From NCBI GenBank assembly GCA_033816765.1, contig CM066287.1, positions 3,100,001 to 3,164,000 on the forward strand: a stretch of 64,000 nucleotides of DNA. The letters run 5' to 3'. The position numbers and the translations under genes were made by a program. Of the stretch, positions 30,524 to 41,434 are shown piece by piece. Origin of the DNA: Nothopassalora personata (Eukaryota; Ascomycota; Dothideomycetes; Mycosphaerellales; Mycosphaerellaceae). Numbering within the stretch: the first letter of the stretch is position 1; every line of letters begins with the position of its first letter. The notes beneath the pieces are model-generated. The model had not been told where the DNA came from. It saw only the letters and a program-made list of their open reading frames with translations, and searched no databases.

Positions 30524-32812
30524 CTACAATCCGTCTCTGCCAAACAGGCCTTGGCCTAGCGATGTTAGATACCCATAGCGTGTCAGCATCGTCGGGTCAA
30601 AGTTCGACTTTCCGCCTATAGCAGTATCCGCAAGACTCTGCAAGCCTTCGCGCTCTTGCAGCTTCTCTCGCTTCTTCTTGACCAGCTCACGCACAGCGCC
30701 GTCCCAGCCTTCGCTTTCGAGTCGACCTGCCAAGCCACGACCTTCGCCCAAGCAATCCGCCATCTGCTCCAAACCTTTGGCGGCCTCTGCGCGGGTTTTT
30801 GGGACATCAGCCAGCTCGCACAGTGTCATGGCTGCCAATGCACCAAAATGATGATTCAATGGCGTTACGGGTGTGAGCCGACTATTCAGTACGGTGGCCA
30901 CTTTGACAGCGTGACCGACGAGTTCTGAGGGCTCAGTGGTGGGGTTCAGACGCTTTATGAGCAGATGGCAGTGGTGGTAGCTCAGATGGACCAGGTTCAA
31001 GGAGCCCCACACCGATTCTACAGACTCGCGAAATCTGTCGATCTCTCCCGCGAGAGTCAGGCCAAGCAGGGACGATGCTGGGTTAGACGGCGCCATCACA
31101 TCTGTCGATGGTGTCTTGGTGGTAGTCAAAATCGCCGCAAGGTGACCAATGATGAAAGACAGGCGGGCTAGATGGTATGTGGATTCTCCCAGTAGAATTT
31201 GATCTTCGGGCAGCAAGACCACGCTGTTCTCCGGCAATTTAAGCAGATCTGCGGTAGATGACGCGTGCCACCTATCGAGTATGAACAATACCCACCACAC
31301 ACGCCTAGCCAGACGCTCTTCCGAGTCACGATCGCCTTCCATGACAGAAGTAGTACGGATGACATTGATCTCAAGCTGACCTGCGACGCCCGCTGCCCGA
31401 CCAAGCCATTCTGCTCGGCTAGGACCTGCTTGACCTCTGATGGTGGCTGGGCCGTGGTTGTCACTTTCCAGTGCCATCATGATCAAAGTCTGAAGGTAGA
31501 CGAGGTTCGTAGCATTAGTGTGAGAACTCGGGTTGTCGAAAGGATACTGGGCAAGAAGCTCGGCGGTGCGCTTCAAAGCTTGTGGGTATCTGTCGTTGGG
31601 CGGAAGTGCCGTGGTAGGGAACGTCCGCATTAGGCAATCCAGCGCAGCCAAAAAGGCCTCTCGCAAGGATGCTGGACACTCACCGAGGCGCTGTCTCAAT
31701 CGATGCTTGCTGTTCGGAAGCAAGGGAAAGGTCTGATGGATGATGCGGTAGTACTCTTCGATGACGGCTTCGTCCCAGTCGAAGTTCGTGATTGCTGTAG
31801 TATTCTCGGTTTCGTAGGCAAACCCAACTGGATCCTGGCGGTTCTCGTTAGGGTTGTGACGCCAGAATGGCTGGTTAGTCCCAGGTGCCTGGTAGTATGG
31901 ATTTGGAGCGATGTTTTGGGCAGGTTGTAAAGGCATTTGGCCGTTGTGGAGGGCTTCTGCCATATCGTGCGTTCGCTTGTCGCCCACTCGAGGATCTACC
32001 AGGCGAGGATCATGTTGATAGGGCGGCATGCCTGCCTGCTGCGCTTGTTCAGCCATGGCCTGCTGGACTTGCTGTATCTCGTATCGGTGCTGCTGCTGCA
32101 GATGAGGTGGCTGTACCTGCTGTTCGAGCGAGTTGAGGCGCTCTGCTAACTCTTTGATGTAGCCTTTGCTCGGACCACGCTTCATGGGTTGCCGGCTGAA
32201 AGCACACTTTGCGCCCGTACGAGCACAGTTGGTGCACGGCATATTCGCAGTCTCATCGATCGCGTCGCATCTGATCTTCTTCCGCCGACACTCATCGCAG
32301 GCACGACTAACTTTGGTTCTCTTATCCTTGTTTTTGTCGGCTGCTGGTGGGGCAGCATCGGCCGAGTCATTGAATTGCGCGTAGGCTACAGATCCCTGTG
32401 GTATGGCAGAGGACGGTGTAGCAGGAGGAGACTGGCGCGTCATGTTCGGAGGCGGCGGCGCTCCAAAGTTGCCAAAGCTGCCCATCCGGTCGATAATGCT
32501 TGCTCGCAGCTGCGGGTCGTCTGGTACCTCATGATGCGCGTGTGTCTGCACCTGTGCCGGTGCCTGTGCCTGTGCCTGTGCCTGTGCTTGTGCTTGTGCT
32601 TGTGCTTGTGCTTGTGCTTGTGCTTGTGCTTGTGCTTGTGCCTGTGCTTGTGCGCTGTGGTCTGTCTCTGTGTGTGTAGCAATGCCAGCTCGCGGTTCGG
32701 TAGGGCCACGCTGCTGCTGGCCATGCGCTTGCGCCTGCTGTTCCGTGTGCTGGTAGAATGGCAGACCACTGCTCGCGGGTGAGGGCGACGGGTACGACTC
32801 TCTGTCGGCCAT
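30524..32812 (-). CDS. Zn(II)2Cys6 transcription factor, 762 aa
   Basis: A single frame from ATG 32812. An N-terminal (Gln-Ala)n tract (about residues 50-85) is followed by the DNA-binding zinc cluster near residues 170-205: SRACDECRRKKIRCD, spacing C-x2-C-x6-C-x10-C-x2-C-x6-C, which holds two zinc ions. Immediately after is MKRGPSKGYIKELAERLNSLE, a linker plus coiled-coil dimerisation helix seen in Rgt1-like and related sugar-response regulators. The fungal-specific regulatory (MHR) domain covers about 330-600. The protein should bind paired CGG half-sites as a dimer in the nucleus. The Rgt1-like assignment rests on the linker only, so target genes are not predicted. The neighbours do not form an obvious regulated cluster. 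Confidence 0.9.
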   Translation of the reverse strand: MADRESYPSPSPASSGLPFYQHTEQQAQAHGQQQRGPTEPRAGIATHTETDHSAQAQAQAQAQAQAQAQAQAQAQAQAQAQAQAPAQVQTHAHHEVPDDPQLRASIIDRMGSFGNFGAPPPPNMTRQSPPATPSSAIPQGSVAYAQFNDSADAAPPAADKNKDKRTKVSRACDECRRKKIRCDAIDETANMPCTNCARTGAKCAFSRQPMKRGPSKGYIKELAERLNSLEQQVQPPHLQQQHRYEIQQVQQAMAEQAQQAGMPPYQHDPRLVDPRVGDKRTHDMAEALHNGQMPLQPAQNIAPNPYYQAPGTNQPFWRHNPNENRQDPVGFAYETENTTAITNFDWDEAVIEEYYRIIHQTFPLLPNSKHRLRQRLGECPASLREAFLAALDCLMRTFPTTALPPNDRYPQALKRTAELLAQYPFDNPSSHTNATNLVYLQTLIMMALESDNHGPATIRGQAGPSRAEWLGRAAGVAGQLEINVIRTTSVMEGDRDSEERLARRVWWVLFILDRWHASSTADLLKLPENSVVLLPEDQILLGESTYHLARLSFIIGHLAAILTTTKTPSTDVMAPSNPASSLLGLTLAGEIDRFRESVESVWGSLNLVHLSYHHCHLLIKRLNPTTEPSELVGHAVKVATVLNSRLTPVTPLNHHFGALAAMTLCELADVPKTRAEAAKGLEQMADCLGEGRGLAGRLESEGWDGAVRELVKKKREKLQEREGLQSLADTAIGGKSNFDPTMLTRYGYLTSLGQGLFGRDGL
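32551..32653. repeat. Hexanucleotide microsatellite coding (Gln-Ala)n
   Basis: About 16-17 copies of a 6-bp unit (TGTGCT/TGTGCC on the plus strand), read on the minus strand as alternating Gln and Ala codons in the zinc-cluster regulator. Third-base differences (C versus T) interrupt only the edges; the centre is uniform, suggesting recent expansion. Confidence 0.9.
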
Positions 32813-34840
32813 GGCGGAGGTAGGCCGTCGTCTGACGGGCTAGTGTGTAGTGCTTGATTCGCCGAGTCCGTTGATGCCGTTAGATCGCGACCATTTCCTG
32901 GGTGTGGACTGGCTCAGCATTGCGTTGCTCACGACGTCGAGGTGAACGAGTAGTGCGAGGTCGAGCAGCAACCAGCGACACAGCCGAGCGCCTTGTTTCT
33001 AGCGCCGTTGACAGGCATCATCGTGAATTCGAATCGACCATCCATCGCGCAAACACATGTTAAGGCACATGCTTTCAACGGCGGAAGAATGCACTGATTC
33101 AAGATGGTAAGCACATTCGATATCGTGTATCTGGAGCAGACGATATCAGGCTGTCGGCACGGTGAATCATTCCTCCAGCTACCACACAACGTCGTCGGGT
33201 GGCATCATGAACAGGACGCATCTCCGCGTCGAGAAGCACAGTACAGGGACACATACGCGAGCTTCTACTAAGCGACGGGTCTGAAAACATGGGCTCAATT
33301 GGTTTTCTGGAGCGCTGGTCCTTCGGTGTCACGCGACATGATCCTGCCAGCGAGACAGGACTCCAACTAGCAAAGCGTTCCGCTGCCACGTAGCCGATGA
33401 GACGATGTGGACATTGTAAGACGAACAGTAGCAGATTGATACCTTTCCAAGTACCTTTGACAGGATGTGGTCTCGCGTGAAAGCGCCAAGAAGAATGGAG
33501 AGCATTCTGGAGGCCTCACATCCTGACATCGATTTGACCACTGTCACATTTCAACACACTGCTGCGAGGATGCCTGCTTCTCGGACACTGGACCAAGACC
33601 CCGAGATCAGATCGTCTAGACACAGAATCTATGCTGCAGGAGCACCTTCGTCACTGACCACGAAGGGACGGCAACTTCACGAGACTCCGAAAGGTGGCCA
33701 TGACATGTCCACAAGCGCTTGTATGGGACCCCGCCCCCCCCCCCCCCAATTGATGCAGCAAAGCCATGATCGTATTCAGACGAAACCAGCTCTCAGAGAT
33801 GCTTCTGCCGGGCTACTTGTTACTGGTCAAACTTATAAATCGTACGAAGGTAAAATCAGCTCTATGCTGTTGGAACGTTGCCGCTGGCAGCATCGAAGGT
33901 GATAATTAGGACAATGCGAAGCCAACGTCCTCGGTCACACCCCGAATCACAATAAAACGCGCAGAAACACTTCTGGCGAGGTGCCAATCGCGCCAAAAAC
34001 CCACATTCATACTCGGACGAAATCACAGTTTTTTTGCATTGCTTGCCCGGAAGCACTTTTTGGCGAACGCACATCTGCGGCAACTTGCAAGTCTCGTTCT
34101 TACTTATTAGAGAATACCTCACTGTCGAGCTGAGAGTGGCGTCCAAGTCATTGCTTCAATACTGCGAACACTTTAGTGGCTTCTCCGACCAGACCGCCAA
34201 GATGCTTCACTCAAGCTTCACCCAAGCTTCACTTTTGATGCATCACATGCAAAGGGCGACGACTCCAACATGGGTCCGCCAGGATGGGAAGCATACTTCT
34301 ACGGTCGTTAGACACTACAAATGCACAGGTACAACAACCAATCTTCATCACAGATCCACCATCAAGCTACATCGATACAGCACCATCGTTCCACACACAC
34401 GCAACATTACATTACTCACTCCTCATCCGCTTTCCGCCTAGCACTGCTGCTGCTACTCGCACTCTGGTTTTCAACATTTGACTGTACTTTGCAATCTATC
34501 TCACCTGATTACAAACGCATCGTTTCGAGACGCCGCCACAGTTAGTCGCCAACCCTCTCACCTGGGCGCAGTCGACAAGATCTTCACATGCAAGTGGCCT
34601 CGGGCCATCAAGCACTGAAGTGCTTCAGTATATAAGTCCTTTTCTGCGATTTGAGCCTCGTGATAAAGACACCAGCTCATAGACACAGCACTCATCAATC
34701 CACGACCACTCAGCAGCTCCGAATTACAGAAGCACTTCCAGCCTGTGTACCTTGCTCGGACGACTCATTAATTGTACTTGGCGAATTACGTCGCTTCAGC
34801 ACATCAAACTGAGATTCACATTGCCTTCGCGACAGCGGAT
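32813..34840. other. Intergenic, ~2 kb, with a C14 homopolymer
   Basis: Separates two divergently transcribed genes. No supported gene. Contains a run of 14 C at 33734-33747 and T-rich/A-rich short tracts. The frames present are short and switch composition. The long region upstream of the 34841 start may hold regulatory sequence; a TATATAA-like site lies at about 34,630. Confidence 0.45.
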
Positions 34841-36885
34841 ATGGCATCTTCCGCCGGAAACATTCAGCTCGCCGCGACTGAGCAGGAGAGTGGACCCACG
34901 AGGCACAAAGACAAGCAATCATCTCAGACGAAACACGAACGCAAATTGCAAAACAGTCTTCTGTCGCAGCAAGTCAAGGAGGCCATTGCCGCTCGGAGCT
35001 ACTGTACAAATGAAAAGACCGACTTTGACCAACAGCGGTTGGCGTTTGAGAATGACTGGAAAGCTCGCAAGTACCTGGGCCAAGAACATTCGGATGCAAT
35101 TATGGGAGATTCCCACGAGAAGGTCAGAGATGAGATAGATAAGCTCACAGAAACAGCACGTCTCAGGGGGGAAGTTTCTTAGAGCCAGCCATGAGTCCAG
35201 CTTTGTGCGGAAGTCGGATGAGACAGAGGCCCAGGCTAAGAGGCGTTTCAAGGCAGAGCAGGAGAATCTAGATTACGGCTTCAGAGTGACGGATGATTAT
35301 GTCCCACAAGTGGTGGACAAAGACCTGCTTACAAGACTGAGAGGTAAGCTTCCGTCGATGTGACTGTAGAGCGTAGTTGTACTAACATCGTCCCAGGACT
35401 CTCAAGGAAAGTCCCCAGGTGGCTGTATCGTGTGTCATCCTGGCAAGGCACGACAGGCTCAAAGAGCACCAACGGCCACGATGAGATCCATTTCCATCTA
35501 CCAGCTGCATTCAAGAACTTTGCCAAGGAAGGCAGGTTCGACCCTGAAGGCTGGAATTATGTCCTCGCCCAAACCATCGACGACGAGTACAATGATCTCA
35601 ATCAACTCGTGGAAAAGCTGGGACGAAGATTTCTGTGGCAAGATCGCAGGAACGACCCGACCCTATCCTGGACTTCTTCATTGCTGTTCGCACTTATTCT
35701 CGCCACCGCCCGCCACGCCAAGAAACAAAACTTCGTGGTCATTCATGTGATCGATACCACAGAAGTGAGGAGAGAGGACAATTCCGACGAGAAGGTCGAG
35801 TTCTTCCACGCTCAAGATCTTCTCCGAGAGTTTGACATTCAGGGCTGGACTGGCTGGCAAGAGAAGGAACGAACGAGACTGCGCAAGCCGTACTACACGC
35901 ATGAGTGGATCACACATCACGCCGTGAAGGTTCCAGAGGGCAGCGAGCAGTTCGCGTACGAAGCAAAGCTCGAAGACCTCGTGGAGTGTGGTATCTATAA
36001 GCTCATCGCTGAGCTGCACACACGGTCCCTAGATGATATGGTGGGGCTGTACCATCGATGTGTCTACACCCGAAGTGTGACTCACCGCCGCTCGCGCCCA
36101 ATCGTGCGTGCTGTCACTCACGATGAGCTCGCATCCGCTGAGAGACTGTCCGCGTGCTTCGAATGGACACATCGGGTCACTGGGAAGTCCGAGGAGCCAC
36201 TATCGACATCCGGGAGCAAGCCGGCCGATGCCACGCCACACATCAACATTATTCTGGACCTCCTAGGCTTGAAGGCAAGACCCGATGAGAACATCGTCCT
36301 GACTGAATGGGCTTCATCCGGCTTTGGCGGTAAGCGCGCAGATGGAACATCGGGCTTGCCCAATGCTGACATTCTCTAGGTCGCAAATTCGACCCGGCCT
36401 GCTTCGAGGGCCTCATCCGTGTTGCCAACAACCTTCCTGAACAGATGCAATCGGTGGCCTTGGCACGCGAGATCTGTCAGGCCTTCCAATTCGGGACTAT
36501 TCCGCCCACTGAGGTCTGGCTGGCCGATAGTAGGTTCGACTGGCACGGAAAGTGGTTGCCGTTGACATCGTTCGACATCAAGATCAAGCACGCAGCTCCC
36601 ACGAGGGATAAGAAGAGAGCGAAGGGCGAGTCCGATGGGCAGTCGAATGACGAGGATGATGCGTCGGCAACCAGCAGCGCTACATCTCAGGGCCAGGACT
36701 CAGAGAGCGACAAGACTCCGCCGCGTAAGCAGCAGAAGAGTACGTCCTCTAGCGAGTCTGCTGGCACTGTTGTCGGCTCTGCTGCCGATTCCCCAGCAGA
36801 TTGTACTGCAGGAGCCCCGGGGGTCGCCGCGGGAGTTTCCGAGAGCATCGATGCAGCTATCGAGATGGTCCTAGAGACTGCGTAG
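34841..36885 (+). pseudogene. Hypothetical ~646-aa protein gene with one-base frameshift at 35166-35171
   Basis: Exons 34841-35343, 35397-36329 and 36380-36885, with introns of 53 bp (GTAAGC, ACTAAC branch) and 50 bp (GTAAGC...CTAG). Coding is clear on both sides: MASSAGNIQLAATEQESG... in one frame up to TARLRG, then FLRASHESSFVRKSDE... in another frame through the end. The switch lies at six consecutive G (35166-35171). Total exon length is 1942 nt, one more than a multiple of three, so one extra G explains it. The central part begins with RKVPRWLYRVSSWQG, like the P-x-x-LYRV start of a fungal domain of unknown function (DUF7587-like). The C-terminal ~150 residues are acidic/Ser rich. Either a sequencing error in the homopolymer or a real inactivating indel; the rest shows no decay, so I favour error or a recent event. 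Confidence 0.7.
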
Positions 36886-37360
36886 GATCCCGTGGCATGA
36901 GCCTTACACCAGCAAGAACACCAGTGGCTTCCGCAGTTAGGAAAGCTGATTGAAGTACACATTCAAGAGACCACAGTATGACTACACCAACAGAGATAAT
37001 ACGCAATAGACGCTACTCTCTGCGTGAACTTCCCCTCAACCGATTTTTAGGTCCCAATCAAACGCCTTGCATGCAATCTATAGCACTGCACAACCAATCT
37101 CCAGGAAAAGCAAATCCAAGCCCAATTAGAGCGCGTCATCAATCTCATGAACATGATCGCATTCCACATCAAGTCGTCTTCACCGTTGTTCCAGCAGCCA
37201 TCAATCCCACCGCAGTCGCCATGATGCCCAACGGCAATAAATCACAATCTTGCAGCTTGCCCACAATGTACGGAGTCTTGATGCAAGGCACAGCACCGTG
37301 CACCCTGTCACGATGGCAATGTGCAGGGGGTGTGTTGCGGCACATCTCCTGGCGACCACT
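36886..37360. other. Intergenic, 475 bp between convergent genes
   Basis: Nothing recognised beyond 3' flanks. Confidence 0.5.
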
Positions 37361-38011
37361 CTACCGCCGCCTCGAAGAGCGCGTGTCGTAACGCTCCCTG
37401 TGTGCATCATCGCGATGACGATGTCTCCTGGGAGACTGTCGTCCGCCCACATTCGTCCCCGCTTCGGCACGAGTAGTGTTCATCGTCTTCGTCGACGCGG
37501 ACCGCTCCACGGTGGGTCTCGCAGCCGGTCTACCCCCATCACTAGGCTTGCGATGGTAGAGCCTTCGTGCCGTATCTCTCGCGCTCTCCGAGATAGCAGC
37601 AGGAGGTGCATCCTTGGTGAAAGTCTTGGGTCGCTGCTGCTGCACCGACGAGGAAGACTGCTGTTGTCTCGTCGAAGGTCGTCCACCATCATCGAACCGT
37701 ACACTCTTCCTCCGCTGCATCGTATCTTGCGAAGAAGGAGAGATTGTCGAAGTTCTTCTGCGTCGTCTGTGATCTTCGGACGAGAGTTGCAAGCGACTCA
37801 TGTCCGGAGGGTTACGGTACGAGGCACCTCGTGGTCGTGACCGACGTCCCTCAGTCGGGTAAGGGAAACCGCTAGCTACCGTTGAGAGTCTTGGCATCGT
37901 GGCATAAGAGTTAGAAACGTACTGGCTTGGGTATGCGCGAGAGGTGTACGCATCCGCGGCTGCACAGTCGTTTATATAGGTGGAGATGTGGTCATCGAGA
38001 ACGCGAACCAT
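37361..38011 (-). CDS. Hypothetical basic disordered protein, 216 aa
   Basis: An intron-free minus-strand frame from ATG 38011. The first ~35 residues (MVRVLDDHISTYINDCAAAD...) are the least biased part. The rest is strongly basic and Ser/Arg/Gln rich (RRRRRTSTISPSSQD, RRKSVRFDDGGRPS, RRLYHRKPSDGG, RRHRHRDDAHRERYDTRSSRRR). RKSVRFDD resembles the K/R-S-V-R-F motif that docks protein phosphatase 1 (RVxF-like), which would fit a regulatory or scaffolding protein. This is a motif observation only; the family is not recognised. Confidence 0.65.
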   Translation of the reverse strand: MVRVLDDHISTYINDCAAADAYTSRAYPSQYVSNSYATMPRLSTVASGFPYPTEGRRSRPRGASYRNPPDMSRLQLSSEDHRRRRRTSTISPSSQDTMQRRKSVRFDDGGRPSTRQQQSSSSVQQQRPKTFTKDAPPAAISESARDTARRLYHRKPSDGGRPAARPTVERSASTKTMNTTRAEAGTNVGGRQSPRRHRHRDDAHRERYDTRSSRRR

Positions 38012-38753
38012 GGCTTTTTTGTGGAGTCGCAGCGGTTTTCGAAATCTCGATTTCTTAGGCCCAATCGGTTGGGAGCAGTAGGTCTTAGGTGTTTCGGAGT
38101 TGAAGAATGGAGGGTCACTGGTGATAATTGTTACCCAATACAGCTGGGATCCGGCTGGTTGTTAGGTGTTGGCAGTTGGAGAGTTCTGTGACAGGTGGCA
38201 GGGATCTGAAGAAAGTGTGTTCTGCGAATAGAACAGGGAAGTTGGTTCGGGAAGGGAAAAGGGTCAGGAAAGTACACTGCTTGGAAAGTGATTACCTTCA
38301 GTCGTGAATGTGTGGAAAGTGGTGCTTGCCATTGTGATGGTTGCAATTCGTATGCGGTTTGTGGAGGATCCTTGATCTATGCTTGCCGGGATATGGTTGT
38401 CGCCGTTGTTCGTGGACCCTACTTTTGGCTGGCCCGGGACCGATGCAGGTACAGCAGTGACGAATAAGCTTCCACGCCTGTCAGGGAAGGCTAAATCGAG
38501 TCCCGGCGGACATCGTGATGACTGTGTGGCTATGATGGCATGGTTCGTTTCGGACCTTGCCCGGTTGTTTTTGTTGGTCATTCTTCTGTTTGCGCCGCGT
38601 GTGTGGCTTTCGAGCACGACCACAGTCCTGGTGCGATGTGACCATGAGAGTTCTCGTAAAGCAGCTTTGAACAAAGGCTGCGCCTCATTGCGAATGAACT
38701 TTTGTTGTGGTCGCCCAATTGTGATGCCCATCGTCTCACATGATGGGCCAAGC
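38012..38753. other. Intergenic, 742 bp
   Basis: Upstream of the basic-protein gene and downstream of SEC13. Long chance frames overlap the SEC13 3' end on the opposite strand. Nothing supported. Confidence 0.5.
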
Positions 38754-39807
38754 TTACTCTTCGATGGTCTTCACGACTTCCCAACCGCCTTTGAGCTTCT
38801 CCTTCCACAGGCTGACCCTGTTGTCGCCTCCAGATACTGCAAGCACATTTCCGGCCATGCTCCAGCTCACGCGCCATACAACAACCTCCAATTCCAACGT
38901 CTCACTCTTCCAGGCATTCGGGTCGCTAATTTCAGATCCTGCTGGCAGTGTCCATATCCGCACAGTGTGGTCCTGCGATGCGCTGGCGATGTAGGATTTG
39001 GAGAGTGACGTAGGTGACCAGGCAACATCACGTACCCAGTCGCCGTGCCCTTGTAACGTGGTAATGTTGTCGTAGGCGCCAGTAGTCGCATTGAAAGACC
39101 ATATCTTGACCAAGTTATCCGATCCACCCGTCACGAAGCGTCTCACCGGGTTTGGTGCCTGGCCAGGCGGTTGTGCACTAGTGAGCTGTCCTGGCAGGAT
39201 AGCTGGGCTCCACGACACAGAGTTGACACCTAGGCCGTGCGCTTGAAAGGAGGAGTGCGAGAAGGCGTTGTTCTCGAAGGTCAAGACGCTGACTTGACCG
39301 TCACTGCTCGCCGCTGCCAAGTGGCATCCAATCTCGGGAGGCGACCAGGCGACGATGTTGACGGAAGCGGTGTGGTGTGTGAAGTCGTGGATGCGCTGCC
39401 ATTGGTTGTTCTGTTCCCGCCAGATCAAGATGCGGCCGTCGTAGGAGCTCGAGGCGAGGATTGTGCCGAACTTGGGATGTGCCCACGCGACTGACCAGAC
39501 TGCGGCCTCGTGACCCTTCAGCGTCTCTGTCAGGCGATGTTGCTCGCCCTCAATCTCGAAGATCTTGATGGTCTTGTCGGAGGAGCAGGTTGCGAGCCGT
39601 CTGCCGTAGTAGTCGAGAACTGCGTCGTGCTGAGAGGTGATGTCGTCAGTAGGTGGTGTATGGTGAGAGGCACGGCGTGTTCTGCTTAGCGGCCTTGACC
39701 TACAATCATATCATCGTGGCCGGAGTTGGAGATGACTTGGGCCTGTGCTTGTCAGCTGGCCCGTCGTTGATGGAAGTGTGTAGTAGTGGTTGTCATATCC
39801 TCACCAT
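38754..39807 (-). CDS. SEC13: SEC13, COPII coat / nuclear pore WD40 protein, 305 aa
   Basis: Three coding exons: 39807-39805 (the ATG alone), 39742-39704 and 39629-38754. Introns are 62 bp (GTGAGG...CACAG, CTGAC branch) and 74 bp (GTAGGT...CTCAG). Splicing gives [34 protein letters not shown], the conserved SEC13 start, so both junctions are secure. Six WD-type blades follow, visible from repeated GH...V..V.W.P and A..S.D..V.IW patterns ([35 protein letters not shown]). SEC13 inserts a blade from SEC31 in the outer COPII cage at ER exit sites and is also part of the Nup84 nuclear-pore complex and SEACAT. Length is typical. Confidence 0.95.
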
Positions 39808-40242
39808 GTTGATCAGCTGTGCCGAGTGTATGCGACAGGAGATGGTGGGCTCTCACAGAGTTGTCAATGTGTTACCCGGTGCACAATACTTGTCTTCATC
39901 AACAGCTGCTACAGGATGAATGACCTTTGCCGGGAAACGTGCCTTCTTCGCGTGCGTCTCCGCTGCGGCCGCATCATCCGCCTCACATGCGCGAAGCGAT
40001 GTCGGCAAGATCAAAGACCGACTTGGCCGAGGCATCCCGCATTGCCAGCCCAGCGTTTGCTCAGACCCGACGAGAATCCGTGACTATGTGACATACTAAT
40101 ACTACTGCATCGTTTCTGCCATGTGATTCTGCTATCTTCATCATTGCCTCTGGAGCGTTGTCCCATTTGCACCGTCTCTGCGAACACCCGCGTTTCGCTT
40201 GGACCGCTCAGCACTACCGCCACCACCACCACCACCACCACC
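39808..40242. promoter_or_regulatory. Divergent promoter of SEC13 and PEX20, with (CCA)n tract
   Basis: 435 bp between opposed start codons. A CCA/ACC repeat (about 40217-40242) abuts the PEX20 ATG and forms the end of its 5' leader. On the plus strand another frame through it gives a run of His, which is an artefact of the repeat. Confidence 0.6.
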
Positions 40243-41343
40243 ATGGCAGAGGCAATGTGCGGGCCCTCCAACCCGCTGCAGCAGTTCAGGAAGCAAGGCA
40301 ACGTCGACCGCACTCTGCAGCAAGATCGCCTCACTGCACGCCATCACCCGGCCCAAGGCTTCCGCTCTCACGATGCCAACGCTCGACTGCTCGATCCCGA
40401 ATTCGAAGCCTTCCAAGCTGGCTTAGAGCCACCCATCCTCGATCACGCACAGCCTTTCCACGCAGACCAAGGGCTCGCTGGACCGTCACAGGCACCATCG
40501 TGGGCGGCAGACTTCCAGCAACTGCACATATCTCCCCAGCCGATGCACCAGCAGCCTCACTTTCAGCCCGGCCCCGCTGCTTCAAACTGGGCTCAAGACT
40601 TCTCGACACATCTCGCACAGACGGCACCGAAAGCCCAGCACTTCTCACAGTCACCTGTAGAGTTCCAGCAAAGAGCACGGGCCTTTGGCAACTTCGGCTT
40701 CCAGAGTCAATTAGCTCAACCTGGCTATGCACCAGCTGTGCAGTCGAAAGGCAAAGAGCCGGTCATGGCCGTGCAGTACGATGAGTCAGCGTTCGAAAGG
40801 GCATTCGACCAGGCACGAGCAGATATGATGGCTGATGTTGAGCATACCGCCCAAGAGGACATGCAAGTCGATGATGTGCCGCATCTAGTGGAGAAGATCG
40901 AGGCTGCAGCTGAGCGGGAAGCCACGCAGATGCTGGACGATTCGAACCAGGATCTGGACGACTTCCACTCCATGCCGAGGATGCACGGTGCTGATGTAGA
41001 ATACGAGGCCCAGGATGAAATTCAGGAAGAAGAACCCGACCAAAACCAACAGCATGAAGACGATGCTCTGGCTGCGACTGCACAGGAGCTTCTAGGCAAG
41101 GTCGAGCACAACAAATCGGATAAGTTCAAGAACAGTCAATTCCTCGGATTGATGCGGAAGCTGGCGGACAGAGAAGTGCGCGTCGAAGGTGACAAGATGG
41201 TTGAGACTGTCAGTCCCACCCAGTCAGACCCCGAGCCTGCACAAGCACAACACTCTTACACTCCCGCACCTGTAACGCGCAACGTTCCCGAATCCGTCGT
41301 CTCCGATCACGAATTTGATCACTGGGAGTCGCCGTACACGTGA
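40243..41343 (+). CDS. PEX20: Peroxin PEX20, PTS2 co-receptor, 366 aa
   Basis: Start chosen at ATG 40243, which begins MAEAMCGPSNPLQQF...DRTLQQDRL; the frame is open upstream but only with non-conserved sequence. Cys6 is the conserved N-terminal cysteine used for mono-ubiquitination and receptor export. Two WxxxF motifs (SWAADF, NWAQDF) match the PEX14/PEX13 docking elements. Near the C-terminus, ATAQELLGKVEHNKSDKFKN followed by LMRKLADREVRVEGDK is the PEX7-binding block. In filamentous fungi PEX20 works with PEX7 to import PTS2 proteins into peroxisomes. The frame ends HWESPYT-stop. Splicing of a downstream exon (for example a donor at 41339) is possible but adds only ~14 residues, so I keep the simple end. 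Confidence 0.92.
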   Translation: MAEAMCGPSNPLQQFRKQGNVDRTLQQDRLTARHHPAQGFRSHDANARLLDPEFEAFQAGLEPPILDHAQPFHADQGLAGPSQAPSWAADFQQLHISPQPMHQQPHFQPGPAASNWAQDFSTHLAQTAPKAQHFSQSPVEFQQRARAFGNFGFQSQLAQPGYAPAVQSKGKEPVMAVQYDESAFERAFDQARADMMADVEHTAQEDMQVDDVPHLVEKIEAAAEREATQMLDDSNQDLDDFHSMPRMHGADVEYEAQDEIQEEEPDQNQQHEDDALAATAQELLGKVEHNKSDKFKNSQFLGLMRKLADREVRVEGDKMVETVSPTQSDPEPAQAQHSYTPAPVTRNVPESVVSDHEFDHWESPYT

Positions 41344-41434
41344 GGGCCTGCAGTCCCCAGAACCTAGCTAACGTCGTGAGCAGGCGAACGCCTCGTCCAC
41401 CTCAGTCGCAGATGACACGCTAAATGCCTCTAGC

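Noticed and set aside
32551..32653. CRISPR-like regular repeat
   Set aside because: It is a 6-bp microsatellite inside a coding region of a eukaryote; no spacers.
35160..35180. Intron explaining the frame change in the 34841-36885 gene
   Set aside because: Candidate donors and acceptors nearby give the wrong phase or an immediate stop; a one-base indel in the G run fits exactly.
40158..40784. Plus-strand frame with a poly-His run
   Set aside because: The His run is the CCA repeat read out of frame; the PEX20 frame carries the conserved motifs.
41338..41434. Joining the 88-aa gene to PEX20 by splicing
   Set aside because: All usable donors at the PEX20 end are phase 2, while the downstream exon frame needs phase 0; the in-phase alternative ends after ~14 residues.
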